From contig OZ234502.1 in the NCBI GenBank assembly GCA_965153455.1, positions 4,815,267 through 4,879,266 on the forward strand: a stretch of DNA of 64,000 nt, given 5' to 3'. Made by a program: the position numbers and the translations under genes. Numbering within the stretch: position 1 is the first letter of the stretch; each line of letters starts with the position of its first letter. The DNA comes from Sphagnum compactum. Lineage: Eukaryota > Bryophyta > Sphagnopsida > Sphagnales. Of the stretch, positions 11,541-23,325 are shown one piece after another. A model generated the notes under the pieces. It made no database searches. It was not told the DNA's origin and saw only the letters and a list, made by a program, of their open reading frames with translations.

Positions 11541-14500
11541 TTGCATTCAGCCTCACATGTGCATGTTATTTTATTGAAAACTATATTTTTCAAACAAAAC
11601 CACCATTTTATTTTTGAAAAAACTTTACATTGTATGGACAATTTTAATTTTGATGGATTTAAACATTATCAATCTTCGGCCCTATAACACAAAAACAATA
11701 AAATTCATCATGCTAATGTACAAAAATAACCTTTTTTTTTTAATGAACTACCTTTATTTCAACTCCACTTTCCAATTCAAAAATCCAAATATTCAAATAC
11801 AAACAAAAACCAAAACATGATTTTCATAAAAGAAATTTCACCCCTCACAAATCTTTTTCATTATAAGTTACATTTTGCAAATCAACTTTTTTTTAAATGG
11901 AAGATCTTTTCACATCATTTTTCCTTAATATATGCAAATAAACATTTCACAAACATAAATCACAAAATTTCAACCTTCAAAAAAAAAAAACAAGAACCTT
12001 CAACTTCTAAATTAAAAAAAAACTTATAACAACCTTCAACTCTACTTTAAACTAGAAAAATATAAATTTAGTTATATAGCACATGATATGTTAATTACAT
12101 CACCAAAAGATTAAGAAATGCATAAAATGTTTAGAGATAAATACATATTTTATAATTCATTTTGAGCTTCTTGACAATAGGCATAAGTGCACAAAGGTTG
12201 TTGATGCAAAGGGGAGATTTGTTGATTTACTACCATGCATCACTTGCTTAAGGGTTTCTTGCCCAAATTTCAAATTCTAAGTTGAAATGTGGTTGCATAT
12301 TAGTTGTTCACAATGATCATGTGGTTGATTTGGTTGATTTGACTAATGTGTTCATATGTTGCCTAGTGGTTGATTTAGTTATTTTGCTTATGTGTTTACT
12401 AAATGTTGATTGTTAGAAGAAAAAAATTACCCTTTATAGTTCATCTTGAATTTTTTTAATAATAGGCATGAACCCATGATAAGTTTAAAGGAATCAACCT
12501 TTGTTAATGAATCAATTAAATGTTTATGGCATGGGACATAAACATGTCCTTAAAAATGGTAACAATTTCAAATCATAACCAAAAATTGACTTTATATATT
12601 TTTATATTTTCTTGTATAATAAGCTACAACTTTTTAACACATCATGTACATTATAATTCATTTATATGTGCTAAAGGACTTTGAAGTTTTAAAATTTTGG
12701 ATTGAATTTGGAAAGTTTTGTGAATTTTTAAAACTTTACAATTCCACATATTTGAAGTATGAATGTTCTGTTAATATGGCTAATTGGTCTCTATCTTCTT
12801 AGTTTTTTTCCCATTAATTTTGTTTTATTATATGAGTCCTTTGCAAAATTGATTCCTTCTAGTAATAGGTGTTCACTTTCAAAGGTCCTAATTAAAACTT
12901 AAACTTAAAATTTTATCAAATGGATTTTTGGTTTGAATTCCTTAACATTCATATGAATGAAAAAGGAACAATTTGCCATGATTGCCATTATTTTAAATGG
13001 TAAAATATAAATATTTTCGCAATTTTAACAATTTTTCTTCGGTGTTCGACATTGTTTTTGCCTCATTTGATTATGACCACCCAATAGTCATTGATTAGAA
13101 GTTACATTTACCATAGTTGTAATGTAATTGTCACATGTTTAAAGAAAATACTTTATTAATAAAATCAAACATGGTTGATTATAATTGTGTCTACAATGTG
13201 TACATAATATTATACAAATGTCCATCTTTTAATTAACTTGCAACTATAATACAACTCATTGATTCTTTAATGTGGCCTTTTATTTATTAATTCCTCATAT
13301 TTCCATGGGACAATTGTAATTTAATTTGATTTTTTTTTTTTTGGATCTTTAGTTATCGTGATCATGATTTCTCGTAATGTTTTAGTTGTTTAATTTGTGA
13401 CTGATGTGACAATGATGCAATTATATTACATTTTAGCTATTATTTATGAATGAACAAACTATCAATTATGGGGTTTTTTTTATCTTAGTTTAAAAGAAAG
13501 AATTTTTTTATTTTTTATTGAAATTTTTTATAACCTTGAAAAACATAACTAATGCAAATGTAATACCTTGCCAATTTTATCACATACTGTACATAATTAA
13601 AAATTATTTAATAACATGTTTGACTTTTCCATTTTGATGAGACAATATGCATAAAAATTCAATATTTAGTCTCACATTTTATTATTCAAAAACATATTTT
13701 TAAAAATTTAAGCATTTCAGAAAATAATATCATTAAATTCCAAGAGGTTCCTAATATTTTGCAACAAATTTTCACTGATGAAATTTGCTTCAAAAGAATT
13801 TAAATTTTAAATCTCAAATTTTAAAATTAAGTGATTTTGGAAGGGTTCTAAGTGTGGAAGCAAGAAAAACAATAAAATCGCCTAATTTGTATAGTTGATT
13901 TTAAGTGTATAGCAAAATTTTAAAAAGTTGATTGGAATTTTTTAATTTCATATTTAGTTTATAACCAAATTTATTTAAATAATTTTAAGGGTGATTTCTC
14001 ATTTTCAACTACATAAATAAATCTTACAAAATAGATTGTAGTCAATGCTTTGTATTGTGAAAACTATGAGTCATCTTTAAAAATTCATAAAATGTTTAAT
14101 TATATAGCATTACATGATATGTTATAAATGAAATTTTAATATTTAGACTAATATTTTATAATATAAATAATATTTTTGATATTTTAGTTATATTTTTCTA
14201 ATATAATATTTATGTTATATTTATAAATATTATATATGAATAATTGATAATTTATAAATCAATATTATATTTTATTACTAAAATTATAATATATGATAGA
14301 TCATAATTGTATAATATAGTTTTTAAATCAAATATTTTGAGATGTGCAAGAGATATCGTTTAATTCTTATTGGTTAACAATAAAATCTTTCCCATTTATA
14401 AATTTTTTGTTTGATTTTTTTTTCAAAAAAGGTCATTGAAATCTTGTTAGAATAAAAAATTTATTTAATTTTTCAAATATGTTTTCATTTGAAAAAAGAA

Positions 14501-15409
14501 AAATAAATAAATGTGTACATATTTGAAAAAAATTTAAATAAAAATTCTTCATTTTTCATTCAAATTTAAATATAATTAAGATATTAAATATTAAAGTTGA
14601 CACTTGTGCAACATTTCAAATTATATAACATTATTTGATATGTTGTAAAAGGTCCAGGCACAATAAAGTATACAAAAAATGTAGTTCTTTGAGTTGCAAT
14701 TTGACCTACTTCCAAATGTGGCCATGAAACTATGTCTTCATTGACAAATAACATGTATTTAATTAATTCTAAACTTTGGAAAAGTCCATAAATAACTTAA
14801 AACAATTTGGATAGTTTTTAAGACTTTTAAATTACAAATTGAACTTGGTGGCCAACATGCCAAATGCATATTATCATTACTGTTAATGGTCAAAAGAAGG
14901 ATAATATGAATAATGTAAACACTGGAATAAATGTTGTCCATTCTAACCATATTTTTGCAACTACTATGCAATTAATGTCCAAACCAACTTATTTTACAAC
15001 TAACTATGTGTTAATCTTACGTGTCCATGTAGTTGCAACTTATTGTAGTCGCATATGCAACTACAAGAAGGGTTGAACCAAATTATAGTTGTAAATACAA
15101 CTACAATTTATGACTAATATGATTTTCATTGAACATGTAAATGAAAAGTGAACAATGTCATCCAATTTTGATTACATTCATTGATGGATGATAATGTAGT
15201 TGTTTTTGCAACTACAAATGACATGTTTTCAACTACAATAGTATATTCTACCACGTGAACAAAGAACCATAGACCACATATGGCAAACTTTGGTATTTCA
15301 ATCGGATTATTATCCTTTCAATGTACCCATCCATGGGTCTTCTTTGCAATTATCCATGGGTTTTCCATGAGATAATACTAATAGCTAATAGTTTGTTGGA
15401 AAAGGCTAT
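11541..15409. other. AT-rich gene desert with decayed repeats
   Basis: No gene. It includes an almost pure A/T stretch (about 14130-14340). A degenerate block is repeated at about 12064, 14098 and 14624 (TTATATAGCA...GATATGTT). A cluster of TTGCAACTA/TAGTTGCAA words between about 14950 and 15240 resembles CACTA subterminal repeats. Confidence 0.45.
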
Positions 15410-16115
15410 TATAACCTAATTGGTAAACTAAGTTAGCTACGCTTAATAGGTTATGTTAAACTAAGTAGGCCTATGTACATTGGTAGCCTAACCTAGCTTA
15501 GCTTGCATATTTAATTAATTGGCCTTCATAATCTATAGGTAATAGTAAGCTACTTTATTAGGTGTACTTAATAGGCTAAGCTATGAAGGTTAAACCTAGT
15601 TAGGCTAGGTAAACTAGGTAGGTAGTTGGTAGGCTAGGTCATTAATTAATTCATAAACTAGGTATTAGGTAGTAAGTAGGATAGGTAATAAGTAGGTTTA
15701 TGAGTTTATTGTGTGAATATGTGATCATGTTTTCATATTAATTAATTAATTAATTAATTAATTAGGTTAGGTACATAATCAATTAATTGGTTAGGTTAGG
15801 TAGTATGTGATAAGTAGGATAGGTACTAGTAGGTAGTAGGTAGGTAGGTAGGTTATAAATTAAGCAAGAGGTATTTTATTTTGTGGATATGTGGTAATGT
15901 TTTTGTATTAATTGATTAATTAATTAACTATCTTAAACAATTAATCTATGAAATGTAAGCTAGGATATTAATTTATTAGGTAGGCTAAATAGTAGATAGT
16001 AAGTATGTAACCTAGGTAGTATGTGATAAATAGGATAAGTAGTAATAAATAGTAGGTAGGTTAATTTGTAAATATTTTATTGTGTGGATATATGATAATG
16101 GTTTTGTATGGGATA
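15410..16115. repeat. TAGG-rich degenerate tandem array with (TTAA)n tract
   Basis: About 700 bp dominated by TAGG/AGGT words. Three diverged copies of a larger module can be aligned: a TAGTAAGTAGGATAGG-like head at about 15670, 15801 and 16017, each followed by an ATTTTATT(G/T)TGTGGATAT-like block at about 15702, 15870 and 16073. A perfect (ATTA)n-type run lies at about 15738-15763 and (TAGG)4 at about 15837-15852. Confidence 0.7.
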
Positions 16116-16284
16116 AAGGATGTGATATTGTTGTAATGGTTCCTTTTCATTAAAATTGTCCCATATCTTTTATCTACAACTTCAAACTTGTAAAGTATAT
16201 AAGTAGGCGAAAGAATGGACTAGATTCATGGTATGCACTATAAACATAGTGCAACTACAATTTGAGATGAGGGTGTTGCAAGGT

Positions 16285-17142
16285 AGGGTGGCTCACTTTT
16301 TGTGTCACAATCCAGTTTTTTATAGAGTGGCATGAATTTATATGCTATTAACATGGCATAAAAAAAATAATTTTCCAAATTTGTGGCTAGATTTAAATTG
16401 TCAACTTGAAGAAGAAAACACCTATTAAAAAAGATTACAACATATATACACCAAATATATAATAATTGTCGTTGGCACGAAAAACTACAAAAATAAGAAT
16501 TAAGCCAAAGACACAACAAGGAAAACAAATCACAAGAAATGCAAACCTAAGTCTAATTCAAAATTGGAAACACAAAAATGCAAGGCAAGAACACGGTATA
16601 TGCTAAAAGACGATTCAAACAATTTTTTTTAAATTAGGAATTAATTGAGAGTTATGATGATGTAAATGATGATGCAAAAAATGGGTGATGGTGGTGTTTG
16701 TGATAATAATGGACTTTTGAAGTTGAAAAATATGGACTGGTTATTATTTGTGCTTTTGTATACATGCATTTTTGTGTATGAATTTTATTTGGGATATATT
16801 ATAGGGATTCAATATATGATATGTTAAAAGAAAAAAACATATGTGTAAAAAAATTGCTAGAAACAAATTAACCAAAAAAAAGTTATGGACTTTTGAATGG
16901 TCTAAAATCAATCATATTTTCATAAGTCCATATCATAATCATTTTTGGCTGGATTTCAACTTTTGTTTTTTAACATGTTCATTAAAAAATTGTTTAGAAT
17001 GGATTATTTTCATATGGGTTTTTAAATTCATTAACCACCATGTAATTCCCCACTAAATTAATGATATCAACATAAACTACCATTTTAACATTACTATATG
17101 GATTTTTAGGGAGTGGAACATTCGCCAAAAATCAACCACCTT
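16285..17142 (+). mobile_element. Family B TIR element, copy 2
   Basis: The left end AGGGTGGCTCACTTTTTG pairs with the right end CAAAAATCAACCACCTT, whose reverse complement is AAGGTGGTTGATTTTTG, across 858 bp. The interior shares long blocks with 58684-59040 (a block starting AATGGACTTTTGAAGTT, then GGGATTCAATATATGATA) and with 10829-11540. No coding capacity. Its boundaries rest on the inverted repeat; the target duplication is not clear. Confidence 0.6.
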
Positions 17143-18063
17143 AGAATGCATACACCCTGGAGCCAATCAAAAGGCATGTCCCAACAAAATAAAAAGGATC
17201 CTACCTAACTACTTAGCCTATGCTAGTTAGCCTATTCTACCCTACCCTAATCTAGAATAGGTCACCTCTTATAGTTTAGCCTAAGATAGATTATAATAAT
17301 TAATTATTGTAATTATAATATTGAATTGTTGTAATTACAACATTTAATTACTGTATATTATAATATTAAATTATCGTAAGTATAATAATTAATTAAAATA
17401 ATTATAATATATCTTTTTTGAACAAATGGAAAATTACCACGTGTTTTATGGCCATTGGCTCTTTAAATTACCACATGGTTAATTCTTAACCACCCATCAA
17501 TTTCACATTTGGTAGCATGCGATTATCCCAAATGTAATTGCAAATGTTGTCGCAAATTGGGGTTCCACATCATACTAAGGATCATCCATGGCAATGGATG
17601 AAAAATTTGCCCTAATTGTAAGGTTTGCGACTGCATTTTCAATTTCATGGCCATGGCATGTCTTTTGCGACTAATTGTTTTATGGCATTTGTTTAAGCCA
17701 ATTAGGCTATTTTTTGTGGCATGTGTCCATTACAACTATAAATGAATCGCAAATTCAGCCATTGATTTTCAAATTTCTTCTAGTGAGATCACAAAGGCAA
17801 AACATGAAATAAATTAATATTTGGTGGTCACTAGTGAGTGAAAATGGAGGACTCAAAAGGATTTGAAGGATTCAAGACATTTCCAAAATAAAAGAGGAAT
17901 CATGAAAGATTGATCATTTTAGATAAATTTTTATTAAATAAATAAAGCCTTAGATTATATTGTATGAAGAAAAAATTAAAAATCTTGCATTGCAAGTTTG
18001 AAAAGCCCAACGAAATCATCCTTTGCTAGCATACTATTATTAACACAATTAAGATAATTGTGA
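17143..18063. other. Intergenic DNA ending in an orphan CACTA-like terminus
   Basis: No gene. It contains ATAATTAATTA-rich DNA (17290-17410), then a stretch rich in TTGCGACT/AATTGCAA words leading to TTTCTTCTAGTG at 17774-17785. That resembles a CACTA right end, but I cannot identify the left partner. Confidence 0.4.
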
Positions 18064-18440
18064 TTATGGAACAATTCGATAAACAACTACATCAGCACCC
18101 TCTTGAAATAAAAATCCAATTGGAAAACACCATTTTCTACCCTTTAGAGCTCCAAACATCATTTTGTAATCTGCAAACAATAATCCAAACCAATTGTAAG
18201 CAAAACTTAATAATTGGATAGGTAAAGATAATTGAAAGGTGAACAACAAAATCACAATAAATTGATTTGCATGAGGTATCAAAAGAGTTCATACCTAACC
18301 TAGGAAGTTGAATAATGCCACTCTCCCCATTATCATTTTTCATATATTGCATGAACCAAAAATAATTCAGGGAAGAAGACGTCAAATGGGGCTTTGAATA
18401 TTTGACTATGATTTCATAATGGACATTAATTGTTTCACCA
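18064..18440 (-). pseudogene. Exon-intron-exon remnant, unrecognised
   Basis: On the minus strand, about 50 protein-like codons (containing NVHYEIIVKYSKPHLTSSS and GESGIIQLPRL) end at a GTATGA donor near 18292. After about 110 bp, a TTTGCAG acceptor near 18174 leads into codons with DYKMMFGALKGRKWCFPIGF and a TAA near 18064. The spliced frame is open across the junction. Upstream the frame meets a TGA, so the gene is truncated or missing its 5' exons. I do not recognise the family. Confidence 0.35.
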
Positions 18441-18584
18441 ATGGCAATTCAACCAATGTTGGCTAGAAACGAAATGCAAGGTCCAACCATTGAACCTTAT
18501 TATTTAACAATTTTTCTCCTCTAAAAGATTAAATGAAGAGACCATTACACTTGGAATTTTGAAGGCCCTTGTTTGGCTAGCGAA

Positions 18585-19204
18585 CCCATCTTTGGGTGGT
18601 ACCACTAGGAACCACCTCAAGGAATGGTTAAGGAATTAAAAGCAACCAAATCATTTTTTTGTGTTGTTTTCATTAAATATTTTCACAACTATAAATTATT
18701 ATTACTTCATGGTTATCCATTGCATATTTTAATATATGGCTTGAGGTTTATTTGGGAATTTTTTGAAAATTTTAAATTTTAAATTTTACATTCTTAATTA
18801 GAATGGCCCCTTAAAAATTTGATAACATCAACTTTGGAATTCATAACTAAATTACGTTTAATCAATTAATTTCCAAATAAAAACTTAAAAATAAAATGAT
18901 TTCCAAATTACATTAGGAAAAAACTTCACAAGAAAATTTTCAAATCATGTTTCACATTTGTGTTCCTAACCAAAAAGTTCAAGGAAAAAAACCTATGCTA
19001 CTGCCTGAAACTTTTTCTAAATGCAATGATTAGCAACATCAAAATACACAATATTCTTGATATTATTGAGATTTCAAAATCTATGGATTCATTAAGAAAA
19101 AATTATGAAAATGTTCATTTAAGTGTTTCTTATGATTTTTCAAAGTTCGATGGGTCTAAGAAAATCAAGGTGTGATGTTCTTAATGGTACCACCCAAGGA
19201 TGGG
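18585..19204. mobile_element. Inverted-repeat element (MITE-like)
   Basis: A 28-bp arm at 18585-18612 (CCCATCTTTGGGTGGTACCA...) is inverted at 19177-19204 with 25 of 28 matches. Weaker pairing continues outward on both sides to about 18570 and 19220 (TTTGTTTGGCTAGC-like words on the left). The interior is AT-rich with no convincing ORF. Target duplication not resolved, superfamily unassigned. Confidence 0.6.
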
Positions 19205-20282
19205 CTTGCCCTAACTCATTGTTAATGAGCAATGTTTGGTTTTCTATCCCATAGGGTAGCTTTCAATATGCAAAAATACACATGATTCAAATCCTTAAGA
19301 TAATAATATGTTCTTGTAGTGAATTGACCCAAGGTCCCAAGGTGCATTGTTCACGTCCCCAAATTAAAAAGAATTGATCAATAAATGCTTGTGGCACTAG
19401 CAAAAGAAAAACCTACATCACATCTTCAACAACATACAAGACCAAATCACAATATAAAATTTTATGGACGTTTGAAAAATAAAATGTTGCACTCTAATGT
19501 TCAATTTTAATTTGGTGATGTCAATATTACTCCCCTTCACATGACGATTGCCTTCTAGAATAACACATTTTAGGAAGTAACACATCACACCATTCATGCG
19601 TTAAAAGTCAACAATTTTTTGGGGCGTAAGAGGATATGACTGAAAATGCTTATGTCGACCTTGGATGGATGGAGATGGATATAAATAAGAAACTTACAAA
19701 AATTAAAAGATGTTAGTCCAACTGAAAATTTATAAGAATTGAATTGATATCCAAAACATGGAAGGATAATTTTGAATGTTTGCCTTGAACATCCACAGAG
19801 AACTAAGGAAATTTGTTAATTACATGGATTCAAAGGACATGAACTACCACTTAATGGCCACTAGGTAAATTCAAGTATAGAAAGTTAAAAGTATAACAAA
19901 AAACACCTAGTAGCATCAAATGGTTGCATAGAGGAAAATAGGGCAAGAATTAGTGTGAAATTCAACTTGGGGGCCACCAAGCCAAAAATAAATGTCTTGA
20001 AGACAAAGGCTAGATGCAACATTCGCAATAATAGAATTAAAGATTTGAAAGGAACTAGTTCAAATATTCAAATAAGAAAATCAGGATGAATAATTAATAA
20101 AAAAAATTTTGTTTCATTTTCAATTTTGCACTATTATAAAATGAAGGATTGCAACCATTACTACATTTCAGAAATAAAATTTTAAATTGTCTAGGATCAT
20201 TACGATTAATACATCTAATCCTACCATATGGATTATGTTGTACATATGTGGAAACACCATATCTGGATAAATGAATGGATTA
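19205..20282. other. AT-rich intergenic DNA
   Basis: No gene, repeat array or terminus that I can support. Confidence 0.4.
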
Positions 20283-21185
20283 TGAATAATGGAAAACAAT
20301 CCCCAACAAATCATTGTCCTCCCCATAAAGGTCATCAAAAGATTTCAAAAGATTGGCACTATATGGCTTGTTAAACATGTTTTTGTATGGGGTATCGTTT
20401 ATAAGCAAGGTATTGCTAACGTAAGGATACATAAAAAAGATAACATCAAGGTTTTTATGAAAAATTGGCTTGTTAGGTTTATCCAATTTAGAAAATGTGG
20501 ATTTTGTGTGTAAATTTTTTATCAAGCACTCTAAAGGGATTGATGAAGATTTGTGTTTCATGTTAAATTTGATCCAAGTAATTATAGATATTGTGGCATT
20601 AGACTGTGGACCAAATATACACATGGAATTGTGATACACATCTCTCCAAGAATTCCTTTAATCCAAGCTTGAGAATGATGGTGTGAGGTGGAGCTTTTTG
20701 ATATCTGACCCTATCAAAGTGTTTTGCAACGAAAATTTTATTCATATAAAAAATTACATGCCATGGATTCACCTCCAATGAAGGAAAACAAGGCACTTGG
20801 GAATCCACTCTTGAAATTGATGACATCTCATGCACCTCTATTCATCGAAAGCCTACAAATTTGATGACTCCATTTCTTCTGCCTTTCTAGGAAAAGGTGC
20901 ACTGATTACCTAAAAGGACAAACAAAGACGAATTAGGAAAGTCTAAAAATTGAAGTACCACATAAATTAAGGAGATGAAAAGATCCAAGAAAAGATTTCA
21001 AGAAAAAAACAAAAAGGAAAATTATTTGTTATCTCCCAAATTCCAAGGTTCACTTTAAGAATTCTTCCATTTAGACCCACATATGTACACAAGACCTTGG
21101 ATACAAGGCTTGAGGGATTCTTGGTTAGATTGTTGCAGAACAATTCACATCCAACTTTTTCAACCAATGATTCACATCCATTCAA
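20283..21185 (-). pseudogene. FCP1/NIF-type HAD phosphatase-like pseudogene
   Basis: On the minus strand three protein-like segments follow in order. The most upstream (about 21185-21000) has LVSKVLCTYVGLNGR where the family has its DxDxT/DLNGxL motif; the catalytic Asp residues are not there. The second (20835-20600) contains TIILKLGLKEFLERC and FHVYIW, matching the conserved RPGLxEFL...F-x-V-x-(I/V)-W/F region of FCP1-homology (NLI-interacting factor, PF03031) domains. After a frameshift near 20600 the third (to 20283) has KPNKPIFHKNLDV and NTLLINDTPYKNMFNKPYS, matching the (L/I)(L/I)DD(S/T)PYK loop, with the first Asp of that DD pair changed to Asn. Frameshift, lost motif I and altered motif make an active enzyme unlikely. 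The family assignment is my recognition of motifs and untested. Confidence 0.55.
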
Positions 21186-21857
21186 CCATCAAAGGAAAAA
21201 ATTATGCGATTTGTCATGCTTGTGTCTGAATTTGCAACGTTTCTACAAAAGAACACAATCGTTTTTGAAGTTCCAAAAAACAAAGCACTTTTGGGTTTCT
21301 TTGCAAGAACATAATACAAACACAAAAATCCTAAACCTAATGTTTGTTTGTTGGATCATCTAATCTACAAGGAAAAAATTATTAATATTTATTAATATCT
21401 ATTGTTGCATTGAAATATTGTGGTGGCCCCCAAACCATAATATGTAACTTTTTCAATGGCAACAATAGATTGAACCATGACTAGTTGGAGTTCAAGAAAA
21501 CTCATGACTACGTACCGTCATGAAAGTTGAATGAGCTCCCAACTATGTGTTGAAGAAGGATTGTGATGGCCCTATTAGGTTTCCAAAACTTTTGACAAAA
21601 GACACTTAAACTTTATAAAAAATTTCGCATTTGTGGGAATAATTTTTTTAGTTGTTAGCAATTTTTACAAAAAATTAATTTATGTCAAATCCATTTAAGT
21701 ACTATGATATTCCATGATTGTCCAAAGTCCAAAGATTGGGTCCAAAAGTCCATTTAGTTACATATGGAGAGCATTCTAGAAAAGAATTCTCAAAGATAAG
21801 AAGTTGATATTAGTGTTGGGATTTTCTTTTCTGATTATGTGAGGTAAGTGGACTAAC
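21186..21857. other. Intergenic DNA, nothing recognised
   Basis: Open frames on the plus strand here are antisense to the upstream part of the FCP1-like pseudogene or are AT-run artefacts. Confidence 0.4.
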
Positions 21858-22332
21858 GATCATCTACAAGAGGACTTGGCTAAATTTGGCTACATGTCAT
21901 AGATTAATGTAAATTTGTTTTGGGAAGTTCCTCCCTATACTCTTGCAATGTGATAGTTGAAGCTATGGTCTATATACGACAATTTCAACCCTTTTTTTCG
22001 CTTGAAATATGGTGACTTTGCACCCTTTTATTTCCAAATACAATGTTAAAAGGATTTGTAGGTATGTTGTTTTGGTCACTGGTCAAGTGGAGAAATTTTG
22101 GCCCCCCTCAAAATTAAAATATTGGATATAGCTGAACAAATTTTTTTTAATTGGAGAAATTTCACCCAAAAATAAAATAAAATTTGGAGGGTTTCAATTG
22201 CCACTATTGTGAAAATAATAATAATTGCCAGATTTAGTGTCTATTGATGGATATAGAAGGTTGATTGAAGATTTGTACTTCATATCTGATTTATAGCCAG
22301 ATTTGGCTAAATCTTCCTATGCCTGATTACCA
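21858..22332. mobile_element. Family A TIR element, copy 1
   Basis: The left end reads GATCATCTACAAGAGGACTT followed by GGCTAAATTTGGCTAC. The right end is the inverted, diverged form (TATAGCCAGATTTGGCTAAA...CCTGATTAC). At about 475 bp it has no coding capacity. It belongs with the copies at 22382-23092, 33465-35010 and the fragment at 31050-31243. Long termini without an ORF suggest a MULE- or other TIR-type MITE; I did not find a clean target duplication. Confidence 0.6.
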
Positions 22333-22381
22333 CATTAGGCTACATTAAAAAAGTCCTAAAAAGACATTGAAGTGAAGTGGC

Positions 22382-23092
22382 GATCATCCACAAGACAGTT
22401 CAGCCAAATTTGGCTATAAACCAGATGTGAAAATTAAAAAGTTCAAACTTCATGCTAGAATTCACTAGAGAAATCTGAAGATTTTTCCGAAAAAAAAAAG
22501 TCTGAATTTGCCAAACCCAAAAGAAAACCACACATTTTTAGTCCTTTTAGGCGAAAAGAAAAAGAAAAAAGCAAACCAGCTAAATTTAGCCAGAGAGAAA
22601 AAACTATACTTCAACTTGGGACTGGGGAAGGTTGTTTAAATTTTCAAAGAACAGGTCACATCCCATTTTTGGATTACTTGGATATGACGAAATGCCTTCA
22701 ATGAATTTTGTCAACAACGAGAGGAAAAGGGTGAAGAAATCTTTACTGCGTGTTGTATTTGAGAAGGGTACAATTAGGTGGTAGAAATAAATGTCACACG
22801 CGAGCAGTCATAAATTTTTTCCAATTTTCTGATGTTGTGTCATTGGCTAGCATCCCAATTAAATGGCGATAGGTTTTTAGAACCTGTATAAATCAGTGTT
22901 TTTTTCTTTGGCAAAAACGTTGCTATTTTTTTATAGAAAAAATGGGCCCAAGTCCTCACATTATGAGGAATTGTTTTTCTAAAGTCACCATATTCAGAGA
23001 ATAGGTTCCAATAAGTTGCCAAATTATAGGAGGTATCCTAAATTTTTCTACTTCCACCTGTGAGCTCTGGCTAAGTCCTCTTGTGCATGATC
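22382..23092. mobile_element. Family A TIR element, copy 2
   Basis: The left end GATCATCCACAAGACAGTTC, then AGCCAAATTTGGCTATA, pairs with a right end whose reverse complement starts GATCATGCACAAGAGGACTT. The block just inside the right terminus (AATAGGTTCCAATAAGTTGCC) recurs at about 31152 and 34914 in the other members. It lies 50 bp after copy 1 in the same orientation. No transposase ORF. Confidence 0.6.
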
Positions 23093-23325
23093 ACCAACCC
23101 ACCTACATCACAAATTTTGGGGGAAAAAAAAATTGGTCTAAATAATTTCTTAAAATGTTACCAAACTAAAATCAAAGTCCAAATGTGAAGAAATTATTTC
23201 AAAATTTTGCTATTTTTTCCCAGAAGAAAAGAATATTGTGACAGAATATTCCCTTTGTATTTCCCTACCCGTACCCCCAAAAAAGAGAAAAAAGCAACAA
23301 AACGCTGCGTGTCCAGAGCCACTTT
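23093..23325. other. 3' flank of the U-box gene
   Basis: AT-rich DNA between the family A element and the stop codon of the U-box gene; probably includes its 3' UTR. No polyadenylation signal is certain. Confidence 0.4.

Noticed and set aside
11614-12029. Consecutive 70-codon plus-strand frames rich in Lys, Asn, Phe and Ile
   Set aside because: Composition is what AT-rich non-coding DNA gives, with no motif or splice evidence.
9246-17785. A single 8.5 kb CACTA element from CACTATGAGAAAT (9246) to TTTCTTCTAGTG (17785)
   Set aside because: Flanking trinucleotides (TAC and AGA) do not match, and subterminal sequences differ. The ends probably belong to different elements.
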